From UBA1081 sp045537555 (lineage in GTDB: Bacteria > Bacillota > Clostridia > Oscillospirales > Acutalibacteraceae): 18,844 bases of DNA. This document shows, one piece after another, positions 1 through 6,452 of the stretch. The DNA is taken from positions 1-18,844 of the forward strand of contig JAZSPR010000102.1 of NCBI GenBank assembly GCA_045537555.1, written 5' to 3'. The notes under the pieces were generated by a model, which worked only from the letters and a program-made list of their open reading frames with translations, did no database searches and was not told the origin of the DNA. The translations under genes and the position numbers were made by a program. Positions within the stretch are counted from its first letter, which is position 1. Every line of letters begins with the position of its first letter.

Positions 1-161
1 AATATTATAATGGGTAAGGGCGAAGCCCTTCCGAAACTTTTGCCGAAGGCAAAAACATCACTTGACCGAAGGTCATTCATCATTTTGCGTAGCAATACAT
101 CACTTGCCGTCAGGCAAACATCACTCAATAATTTATCGAGCTGAAGCTCGATAAATTATTG
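1..161. repeat. Modular intergenic hairpin repeat (copy R1)
   Basis: This stretch is a chain of short perfect hairpins. Stems sit at 16-21/25-30, 38-44/48-54, 63-67/71-75, 85-88/92-95 and 104-108/113-117, followed by a 16-bp stem at 126-141/146-161. The first four have loops GAA, GAA, GAA and GTA; the fifth has loop GTCA and the last TGAA. The octamer CATCACTT or a one-base variant recurs at 56, 78, 98 and 119, so it punctuates the hairpins about every 21 bases. The first 30 bases match the reverse complement of the end of copy R2 (6157-6189), which ties the two to one family. It lies directly behind the stop of the gene ending at 168. The 126-161 hairpin lacks a T-tract on either strand, so it is not a standard terminator. 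Confidence 0.8.
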
Positions 162-167
162 TTTTGT

Positions 168-1010
168 TTACCATTCAAAATGGCTGAAAGGAATAATTCC
201 CTCTGCAAAGTTGGTTTCTCTTACCATACCTTCGGGATTTACTCTGAAAGTTTTTGTTTCGTATGCATCGATATCGAAACGGAAGCCCATATCAAAGATG
301 TCACTCATAATGAATGAATGAACACCGTTTTTACCCATTGTTTCGTTGATTCTCAGAACAACGTCACCTGAACCGTCATCGCACATCTTTAGTGCTGTGA
401 GTTCGATGTTTTCACTTCCGAAACGGAAAATGTCGTTTACATCCTTGCCGAGTGTTGCTTTTGCATCGTCAAAAATTTTCTTTACGTCTTCACCGATAAC
501 ACCGTCAGAGATAAGGTTGAGCCATTCACCCTTGAAAAGTTCTGTGTTTGCAGTCTTACCATAGAGAAGAGCGGCTGCTGTGTCATATTTTTCAGCCTCA
601 AGAAGAGTGTTTTCTTCTTCTCTGATAAGAGAAACTTTTTCGTTTTCGGGCTTGATAACGGGGAAGTCGATGAGTGATTCACCGAGTTTGGCGATCATTT
701 CTTCCATTGAGCCGAGTTCTTCGTTCATTGCTGGCTTGTAGCCGAGAATTCTGTCAACAAGCTTGTCGCTCTGCATATAGAATGCACCTTCAGGAACACC
801 TTCGGTGTCGGGGCTGAAAACGCAGATTTTGACTCTGCCGGCTCTGAGAAGTCGGGGAAGTTCTGCATTGTATGATGATGCGAATGCTGCAAGATAAGCA
901 TCCTTGCCTGACTTTACAGCATCAGCCTGTGAGTAAAGCATATATCTTGCGAAGCTTTCGTCTGAAAGTTCATTAAGACAATCGGGAATTATAATAAGAT
1001 TGTGAAGCAT
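168..1010 (-). CDS. Hypothetical protein with GH38-like C-terminus
   Basis: A 280-residue protein that I cannot place in a named family over its whole length. It has no signal peptide or membrane segment and looks cytoplasmic. The last 70 or so residues (motifs VVLRINE, AYETKTFRV, ETNFAEG) resemble the C-terminal beta-sandwich of GH38 alpha-mannosidases, where a VLRxYE strand and a PxEIKTFR strand are typical. The catalytic part of GH38 is absent, so this is not a working mannosidase alone. Its ATG (1008-1010) overlaps the stop of the upstream gene as TAATG, and a good ribosome binding site, GGGAGG, lies a few bases before it, so the two genes are almost certainly translationally coupled. It may be an accessory subunit of the upstream protein. 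The resemblance is judged by eye and is moderate. Confidence 0.72.
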   Translation of the reverse strand: MLHNLIIIPDCLNELSDESFARYMLYSQADAVKSGKDAYLAAFASSYNAELPRLLRAGRVKICVFSPDTEGVPEGAFYMQSDKLVDRILGYKPAMNEELGSMEEMIAKLGESLIDFPVIKPENEKVSLIREEENTLLEAEKYDTAAALLYGKTANTELFKGEWLNLISDGVIGEDVKKIFDDAKATLGKDVNDIFRFGSENIELTALKMCDDGSGDVVLRINETMGKNGVHSFIMSDIFDMGFRFDIDAYETKTFRVNPEGMVRETNFAEGIIPFSHFEW

Positions 1011-2803
1011 TATTTGTTACCTCCCTCTTCGATTATGCCGAAATATCTGCCCATCCAGTAAGGTGTTGTGAATGCCTTGCAGGTTTCGATAACGAATTTA
1101 CCGCCTGACTCTTCATTGATAAGATGAAGTGAGTCACGGTCATATTTTGAAATTGCTCTTTCATCCTGAGGAAGAAGATATGATGTCTGTTTGTAGCCTG
1201 CGAAGAATTCCTTTGCAGCAACGTCACGACGGCTGTCAAGACTTACTGATGATGCCATCATGCTTGAGTTGTTTCTGTAGAACCACATCTTGATTTTTTC
1301 TTCGTCGAGAGGACGCTCGGGACGTGCAACCATATAAGGAATATCATAAATGGGATGATGTTCACGATCAACTGATGTTTCTCTCCAGTTGAGCCAGCTC
1401 TTGTGATAAAGTTCACGGAGTTCTTCATCTGTTTCAAACATTGAAAGACCGAAGAATGTTATATTTGAGAGCATGTGGTCGCCGTACATGATGTCTTCGT
1501 CGATGTCGCAGCCTGAAGGAATGCTTGATGCAAATGCTCTGTCATAGTGGAGAGGTCCGAGGTCTGCATAACCCTCTGCAATAAGTCTCTTGTATTCGCT
1601 TTCCCATAGTTCGTTTTCACCGCAGACCTTCTGTGCAAGCTTGAGATACATAAGCATTTCGTTTGCGTTAAGGGGAGCATCACACCAGCCGATACCGCCT
1701 GTGAAATAACTCTTGCTCCACTTTGCCCAGCTTGTGGGGCCGCCGTGGAAATCGTGAAGTTCATAGCCGTTGTCGATGATATGAGTCATAAGATTTGCAA
1801 TGGCTGTCTTTATAAGGTCATCAAGCTCTTTGTCTTCTTCGCCGAGGATTTCGTGTGCGAAGTAGTAGCAGATAAGGTGAAGAGTTGTTTCGTCACTGCT
1901 TGTGTCACCCTTGTAGATGATATCGTCATCCGTGAAGCCTGCATTTTTGTAAAGCTTTGAAAGTCTTTCGGGAATGGGAGCAGATGCATCACATGTCATT
2001 CCCACATAGCCTCTTTCTCTTGCTGTTGTGGTATCAATAACTGTTGCCTTGCCGTTCTGCTTTCTGAAGAAAAGTCCGTCATCGGGAGTGGGGTCAGCAG
2101 TTGTTACATATGTTCTTGCTACGAAGCCGTTGCCTCTGCCGGGGATGAACATGAGAAGCAGACAAGCTTCAAGCGAACGGACTGCATGCTCTCTTATCTT
2201 TTTTGTGTCTTCATGGTCAGCACCCTTTTCTCTTTTAAGAACAGCATACTTGAAAAGAAGACCCATTGTGTACATCGCTGTGAAACCGCCGTCGTTGTCT
2301 GAGCATGCGTAGGGCTGTGCAGATGCCTTGTTCCAACCCTCGTCAAGTCCTCTCTGGCTGACCATACCGAGTCTCTCAACGATTGTAAGTGTTTCGTCAA
2401 GAAGCATATCTGCCTTTTCTTCCATTGACATCATTTTAAGCTCAATGTGTGAAACGCAGGTTTCTGTTTTGACCCAGATTTCGTCTTCGCCGCCGCAGAG
2501 AGCAAGAATCTTGTTATCCTTCATATCTCTGTCTGCTGAGAAATACATAACCTTGTCATAGTATTCCTTTTCGCTTTCGCAGTAGCGTGCAAGACCCTTG
2601 TCACTTGCAAGCCAGTAAACGTCACCGTAGTTTCTTACTGCCGTGATGTCTTTTTTTGCAAAGGGAATGGGGTAGTTAGGGGTAAAATCAATTTTCTCTT
2701 CCTTGAAGTTATCAAGACATTCAGGCACACATTTGTCGTCGTGTGAATAGAATGTTATAACTCTCGTTTTATGGGGATAAAGAGTAATTGCCAATGTTAT
2801 CAT
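1010..2803 (-). CDS. Hypothetical protein, propeller-like N-terminus plus helical toroid-like body
   Basis: About 597 residues, no signal peptide. Residues roughly 55-125 contain two segments like the repeats of two-component regulator propellers (VYWLASDKGLARY, then DNKILAL followed by IWVKTETCVSHIEL). The rest is helix-rich with Gly/Asp/Trp-containing turns (SDNDGGFTAMYTMGL, KGDTSSDETTLHL, GGPTSWAKWS, LNANEMLMYLKLA), which suggests an (alpha/alpha)6 toroid of the kind used by many glycosidases and lyases. I do not recognise a catalytic family. The start is uncertain: ATG at 2803 is used here, GTG at 2809 is in frame, and TTG at 2797 is better spaced from the GAGG motif. A strong promoter lies just upstream (2828-2856). 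It is the first gene of a two-gene operon with the GH38-C-like gene. A carbohydrate-active role is inference. Confidence 0.72.
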   Translation of the reverse strand: MITLAITLYPHKTRVITFYSHDDKCVPECLDNFKEEKIDFTPNYPIPFAKKDITAVRNYGDVYWLASDKGLARYCESEKEYYDKVMYFSADRDMKDNKILALCGGEDEIWVKTETCVSHIELKMMSMEEKADMLLDETLTIVERLGMVSQRGLDEGWNKASAQPYACSDNDGGFTAMYTMGLLFKYAVLKREKGADHEDTKKIREHAVRSLEACLLLMFIPGRGNGFVARTYVTTADPTPDDGLFFRKQNGKATVIDTTTARERGYVGMTCDASAPIPERLSKLYKNAGFTDDDIIYKGDTSSDETTLHLICYYFAHEILGEEDKELDDLIKTAIANLMTHIIDNGYELHDFHGGPTSWAKWSKSYFTGGIGWCDAPLNANEMLMYLKLAQKVCGENELWESEYKRLIAEGYADLGPLHYDRAFASSIPSGCDIDEDIMYGDHMLSNITFFGLSMFETDEELRELYHKSWLNWRETSVDREHHPIYDIPYMVARPERPLDEEKIKMWFYRNNSSMMASSVSLDSRRDVAAKEFFAGYKQTSYLLPQDERAISKYDRDSLHLINEESGGKFVIETCKAFTTPYWMGRYFGIIEEGGNK

Positions 2804-2827
2804 CCTCACTTTTTTTCATTTGATGCT

Positions 2828-2856
2828 ATTATACATTTTTATAAATAAATATGCAA
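2828..2856 (-). promoter_or_regulatory. Sigma-A type promoter for the 1010-2803 gene
   Basis: Read on the minus strand, TTGCAT (2851-2856) is followed by a 17-base spacer and TATAAT (2828-2833). The predicted start of transcription is near 2821, leaving a leader of under 20 bases. A divergent promoter for the transporter at 2882 should lie in the same 70-bp gap, but I see no convincing match. Confidence 0.7.
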
Positions 2857-2881
2857 GTATTAATATGGGGTGATATTAAAA

Positions 2882-3793
2882 ATGATTGAAATAATTTCGG
2901 ATTTTTTTATAAAAAGGCATGATATCACAGATTTATCGAACAGCAGACGTGTTTACGGAACAGTCTGTTCGCTGTCGGGAATTTTTCTTAATCTTGTTTT
3001 GTTTGTCTTTAAACTTATGGCAAGCATTTTTTCGGGCTCTGTTGCGGCGGCTGTTGATGCCGTTCATAATCTGACCGATTCTGCTTCCTCGTGTGTTACG
3101 CTTATCAGTTTTATTCTTTCGGGGAAACAGAAAACGAAGAAATATCCTATGGGACTGGGAAGAATCGAATATGTTGCAGGTTTTATTGTTTCCGTTGTGC
3201 TTATATCTGCAGGATTTGAACTTGCTAAGGCTTCCGTTAGCAAAATCATAACACCCGAGCCCGTAACGTTTTCGTTGCTGTCGGTTGTTATGCTTTCGGT
3301 TTCATTTTTTGTTAAACTGTATATGGCGTTTTTTAATCGGAGAATAAGCCGAAAAATATCTTCGGCGGCTCTTGAAGCGGCATCAACCGACTGTCTTTGT
3401 GACAGCATTGCAACTCTTGTTGCAACACTTGCCGTGATTCTTGTTAATTTTACTTCTTTCAATGCCGATGCATGGGGCGGACTTATTGTATCGTTGTTTA
3501 TTCTTTTTGCAGGGTGTAAATCGGCAAAAGATACGGTAAAAATGATTGTCGGTCAGCCTGTTGATGAGGATATATGTTATATAATAAAGGAAAAAACAGA
3601 AGAGTTTGCTTCTGCTGTGAATGTTGAAGAAATTGCTCTTCATGATTACGGGCCCGATAACAGGATACTGACTGTGAAAATCAGGTTTGAAAAAAATATT
3701 GATGTTCAGATGATTGATAATCTCAGAATACAGATGCAGAACCTTATTTCCGATGAAAACGGATATGAGCTGTTGATAATTCCTTTAATATAA
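2882..3793 (+). CDS. Cation diffusion facilitator family transporter
   Basis: A 303-residue membrane protein that most likely exports a divalent metal (zinc, manganese or iron) in exchange for protons. It shows the CDF layout: a cytoplasmic N-terminus, about six membrane helices, and a soluble C-terminal domain from about residue 215. Two metal-site motifs are visible: HxxxD in helix II (H62, D66) and DxxxD in helix V (D170, D174). The length matches the family. The start is set at ATG 2882 because GGGGTGAT lies 7 bases before it; the in-frame GTG at 2870 is part of that ribosome binding site. The gene stands alone, divergent from the 1010-2803 gene, and ends at a terminator (3796-3838). The metal cannot be told from sequence. 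Confidence 0.92.
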   Translation: MIEIISDFFIKRHDITDLSNSRRVYGTVCSLSGIFLNLVLFVFKLMASIFSGSVAAAVDAVHNLTDSASSCVTLISFILSGKQKTKKYPMGLGRIEYVAGFIVSVVLISAGFELAKASVSKIITPEPVTFSLLSVVMLSVSFFVKLYMAFFNRRISRKISSAALEAASTDCLCDSIATLVATLAVILVNFTSFNADAWGGLIVSLFILFAGCKSAKDTVKMIVGQPVDEDICYIIKEKTEEFASAVNVEEIALHDYGPDNRILTVKIRFEKNIDVQMIDNLRIQMQNLISDENGYELLIIPLI

Positions 3794-3795
3794 TG

Positions 3796-3838
3796 AAAAG
3801 ACCCTGTATATAAAATCTTAACATATACGGGGTCTTTT
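3796..3838 (+). terminator. Rho-independent terminator of the CDF gene
   Basis: A 16-bp stem (3796-3811 with 3823-3838, one G-T wobble) around an 11-base loop, starting in AAAAGACCC and ending in GGGTCTTTT, with a T-tract. The A-rich left flank means it could also work in the other direction. Confidence 0.9.
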
Positions 3839-3868
3839 TCTGCTTTAAATATTGTGTATATATTCCTA

Positions 3869-3897
3869 TTGAAAAAAACACTCAGACAATGTATAAT
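3869..3897 (+). promoter_or_regulatory. Sigma-A type promoter for araA
   Basis: TTGAAA (3869-3874), a 17-base spacer and a perfect TATAAT (3892-3897). The araA ATG at 3934 is 36 bases downstream of the -10 box. This makes an upstream in-frame ATG at 3889 impossible as the start, since it would lie inside the promoter. Confidence 0.8.
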
Positions 3898-3933
3898 AAA
3901 TTCGATTGTGATTCTTTCAAGGGAGGAATACAG

Positions 3934-5403
3934 ATGAACATGAATTATAATTTCTGGTTTGTTGTAGGTTCACAGTTTCTTTACGGTCCCGAGGTTCTTG
4001 AAACCGTAGAAGAGAGAGCAAAGGAAATGGCTCAGGAGATGAGTAAATATCTTCCTTTCCCTCTTGTTTATAAAGTTACTGCCAAAACAAACAAGGAAAT
4101 CACAGATATTGTAAAAGAAGCTAATTATGACGATACGTGTGCCGGTATTATCACATGGTGTCATACATTTTCTCCGAGCAAAATGTGGATAAACGGTCTT
4201 GCTTCTCTCGGGAAGCCCTACTGCCACCTTGCTACTCAGTATAACAAAGAAATTCCCAATGATGAAATCGATATGGATTTCATGAATCTCAATCAGGCGG
4301 CTCACGGTGACCGTGAACACGGCTTTATTGCGGCAAGACTCCGTATTCCCCGTAAGGTTGTTGCAGGTTACTGGCAGAGTGAAAAAGTTCATAAGAGACT
4401 CGGTGACTGGATGAAAGCCGCAGTCGGTGTTGCAGTTTCAAAGAGCATGAAGGTTATGCGTTTCGGCGATAACATGCGTGAAGTTGCAGTTACAGAGGGC
4501 GATAAGGTTGAAGTTCAGACAAAACTCGGCTGGCAGGTCAACACATGGGCAGTCGGTGACCTTGTAAAGGTTATGAACGAAGTCACAGAAGCTGAAATCG
4601 ATGCTCTTATGGCTGTTTATACTGATAAATACGATGTTGCAACAGACAATACTGATGCAATCCGTTATCAGGCAAGAGAAGAAATTGCAATGAAGAAAAT
4701 GCTTGATGCAGAGGACTGTATGGCATTTTCAAACACATTCCAGGACCTTTACGGTATGGAACAGCTTCCCGGTCTTGCAAGCCAGCATCTTATGGCTCAG
4801 GGCTACGGCTACGGCGGTGAGGGTGACTGGAAGGTTGCCGCTATGACAGCAATTCTCAAGGCTATGGGTGAAAACGGAAACGGTGCTTCCGCATTTATGG
4901 AAGATTACACATATCATCTTGCAGAAGGTCAGGAGTATTCACTCGGTGCTCATATGCTTGAAGTTTGCCCTTCACTTGCAGAAGGCAAACCCAGAATTGA
5001 GACACATCATCTCGGTATCGGCATGAACGAAAAAGACCCTGCAAGACTTGTCTTTGAAGGCAAATCAGGACAGGCTATCGTTGTAAGCCTTATTGATATG
5101 GGCGGCAGACTCAGACTTATATGCCAGGATATCGAATGCGTTAAACCCATTATGCCCATGCCCAATCTTCCCGTTGCAAGAGTTATGTGGAAAGCTATGC
5201 CCGATCTCGCAACAGGTGTTGAATGCTGGATAACAGCGGGCGGTGCACACCACACAGTTCTCAGTTATGACGTTTCTGCAGAGCAGATGCGTGACTGGGC
5301 AAGAATGATGGACATTGAATTTGTTCACATCACAAAGGATTCCACTCCCGAAAAGCTTGAAGAAGAACTTTTCCTCAAAGACCTTGCGTGGAAACTCAAA
5401 TAA
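3934..5403 (+). CDS. araA: L-arabinose isomerase
   Basis: Converts L-arabinose to L-ribulose in the cytoplasm, the first step of the isomerase route into the pentose phosphate pathway; many members also act on D-galactose. It has 489 residues against about 500 for the E. coli enzyme. The conserved manganese ligands are visible: E296 (GGEGDWK), E323 (FMEDY), H340 (GAHMLEVCPS) and the HH pair at 439-440 (GGAHHTVLS). The N-terminus FWFVVGSQFLYGPE is typical. The start is ATG 3934, placed 7 bases after GGGAGG. It is an orphan here: ribulokinase (araB) and ribulose-5-phosphate epimerase (araD) are not in the window. A small lipoprotein gene follows after 50 bases without a clear terminator, so the two may be cotranscribed. 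Confidence 0.97.
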   Translation: MNMNYNFWFVVGSQFLYGPEVLETVEERAKEMAQEMSKYLPFPLVYKVTAKTNKEITDIVKEANYDDTCAGIITWCHTFSPSKMWINGLASLGKPYCHLATQYNKEIPNDEIDMDFMNLNQAAHGDREHGFIAARLRIPRKVVAGYWQSEKVHKRLGDWMKAAVGVAVSKSMKVMRFGDNMREVAVTEGDKVEVQTKLGWQVNTWAVGDLVKVMNEVTEAEIDALMAVYTDKYDVATDNTDAIRYQAREEIAMKKMLDAEDCMAFSNTFQDLYGMEQLPGLASQHLMAQGYGYGGEGDWKVAAMTAILKAMGENGNGASAFMEDYTYHLAEGQEYSLGAHMLEVCPSLAEGKPRIETHHLGIGMNEKDPARLVFEGKSGQAIVVSLIDMGGRLRLICQDIECVKPIMPMPNLPVARVMWKAMPDLATGVECWITAGGAHHTVLSYDVSAEQMRDWARMMDIEFVHITKDSTPEKLEEELFLKDLAWKLK

Positions 5404-5453
5404 TTTTGTTAATGTAAAACATTAAAAATAAAAACTCTAAAGGAGAACAAAAA

Positions 5454-6017
5454 ATGAAAAAAATTATCGCAATCCTCATGTCACTCGTAATGGTTCTTGC
5501 TTTTGCAGCATGCTCAAAGGACCCTGTAAACGAAGAACCCGGCACAGAAGCAGAAACAGTTGCTGATGTTCAGGACGAAACAGTATCAGAAGAAGCTTCA
5601 GAAGATGCAGTTGCAGGCGACACAGTTGCTCAGACTCTTGCTGCTGAATTCAAGGCTCTTGCTGCTACAGAAGCAGATGCTCAGGCTATTGCTGACAAGC
5701 TCGCTGCAAGTGCTGCAGTTTCAGCTATCGGTCCTGCAACAATGCCCGTTGAAGAAGGTTTCCTTACAGGCTTTGAAAATGCAGAAATCAAAGGCTTTGA
5801 AGCAGGCGTTATGTTTGCTCCCATGATCGGCACAATTCCTTTCGTTGGTTATGTTTTCTCTCTTGCTGACGGCGCAGATGTTGATACATTTGTAAAGACT
5901 CTTGAAGACAACGCTAACCTCAGATGGAACATCTGCACACAGGCTGATGAAATGGTAGCAGTTGCAGAAGGCAATTTCGTTTTCTTTGTAATGGCTCCCG
6001 CATCACTTGATGCATAA
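5454..6017 (+). CDS. Small alanine-rich lipoprotein of unknown function
   Basis: A 187-residue exported lipoprotein. The signal is a lysine-rich start, a hydrophobic core and a lipobox LAFAAC with the modified cysteine at residue 20. Residues 21-55 are an acidic Glu/Asp/Ala/Thr linker. The remainder is a compact domain of about 130 residues (SAIGPATMPVEEGFLTGF, then MFAPMIGTIPFVGYVFSLADG, then NLRWNICTQADEMVAVAEGNFVFFVM). I do not recognise the fold, though bacteria of this kind often carry such small lipoproteins with predicted ligand-binding domains. The ribosome binding site AAAGGAG lies 8 bases before ATG. It follows araA and precedes a strong terminator, so it could be read from the araA promoter. 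No evidence ties it to arabinose. Confidence 0.88.
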   Translation: MKKIIAILMSLVMVLAFAACSKDPVNEEPGTEAETVADVQDETVSEEASEDAVAGDTVAQTLAAEFKALAATEADAQAIADKLAASAAVSAIGPATMPVEEGFLTGFENAEIKGFEAGVMFAPMIGTIPFVGYVFSLADGADVDTFVKTLEDNANLRWNICTQADEMVAVAEGNFVFFVMAPASLDA

Positions 6018-6032
6018 TTAAGGGTAAATTAT

Positions 6033-6078
6033 AAAAATCATAATTCACCCCGAGGGTGGATTATGATTTTTTTCTTTT
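6033..6078 (+). terminator. Rho-independent terminator after the araA/lipoprotein unit
   Basis: An 18-bp stem (6033-6050 with 6054-6071, one wobble pair) around a CGA loop, followed by a T-rich tract TTTTTTTCTTTT. The A-rich left flank permits use from the other strand too. Confidence 0.92.
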
Positions 6079-6090
6079 AAAATACAAATA

Positions 6091-6189
6091 ATAATTTGTC
6101 GAGGTACCCTCGACAAATTAAATTCTCAATTCTCAATGCGCAATGCTCAATTGAGGAAAGGGCTTCGCCCTTTGACCCATTATAATATT
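6091..6189. repeat. Modular hairpin repeat (copy R2, left half)
   Basis: It starts with a 13-bp inverted repeat (6092-6104 with 6108-6120; core TAATTTGTCGAGG). Next come short direct repeats of the CTCAAT / GCGCAAT type (6122-6154), then the hairpin AAAGGGC-TTC-GCCCTTT (6157-6173) and the tail GACCCATTATAATATT. The direct-repeat block and hairpin are the reverse complement of 9970-10032 in copy R3, and the tail matches the start of R1. The right half of the element is not adjacent. A matching end fragment appears at 6394-6413, on the far side of the 170-bp element at 6207-6376, as if the element had been inserted into or recombined with it. Confidence 0.75.
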
Positions 6190-6206
6190 GTGTGAAAACA
6201 AATTTT

Positions 6207-6376
6207 GTAGGGACCGATGCCCACATCGGTCCGATTGCGTAATGTAATGGAGCAATAACGATTGTAAATCGTTCATGTACAACAATTTTATTGAATCAAA
6301 TTTTTCAATTTGCGGAAATCAAAGATTTCCGATTTGTCTTCGACAAATGCGGACCGATGTGGGCATCGGTCCCTAC
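6207..6376. repeat. 170-bp MITE-like element, copy A (intact)
   Basis: Bounded by perfect 27-bp terminal inverted repeats at 6207-6233 and 6350-6376, each beginning GTAGGGACCGATG. Each terminus is also a hairpin by itself (GGACCGATG, loop CCCA, CATCGGTCC). Inside are three more hairpins: AACGATT/AATCGTT near 6258-6273, CGGAAATC/GATTTCCG near 6313-6332, and ATTTGTC-TTC-GACAAAT near 6332-6348. There is no open reading frame of note. A second copy starts at 17387 and matches almost base for base, so this is a dispersed element and not a local structure. No clear target duplication flanks it. It could be a MITE mobilised in trans or a structured intergenic repeat. Confidence 0.85.
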
Positions 6377-6393
6377 GATTGGTTTGTTCAAAC

Positions 6394-6413
6394 AGCCCGA
6401 CAAATTCTGATTT
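6394..6413. repeat. End fragment of the modular hairpin repeat family
   Basis: The segment with GCCCGACAAATTCTGATTT matches the right end of copy R3 (CGACAAATTCTGATTT at 10050-10065) and the right arm of R4 (GCCCGACAAA at 16302-16311). It has no partner arm on its left, which fits a repeat split by the 170-bp element. Confidence 0.5.
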
Positions 6414-6418
6414 GTAAA

Positions 6419-6452
6419 ACAACGGACTCGAAATGAGTCCGTTGTGTTTTTT
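6419..6452. terminator. Bidirectional hairpin terminator between convergent units
   Basis: An 11-bp perfect stem (6419-6429 with 6435-6445, ACAACGGACTC) with a 5-base loop. The plus strand is followed by GTTTTTT and the minus strand by TTGTTTTAC. It separates the rightward araA unit and repeats from the leftward phosphoesterase operon, and most likely ends the latter, whose stop is at 6451-6453. Confidence 0.8.

Noticed and set aside
56..126. Short repeat array in R1 as a CRISPR
   Set aside because: The repeated word is only 8 bp, the spacers are 12-14 bp palindromes and no cas genes are present.
3889..3933. Upstream ATG for araA
   Set aside because: This ATG overlaps the -10 box; ATG 3934 has GGGAGG at the right distance.
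5404..5453. Terminator between araA and the lipoprotein gene
   Set aside because: Only a 5-bp AT stem (5411-5415/5419-5423) is present, too weak for a terminator.
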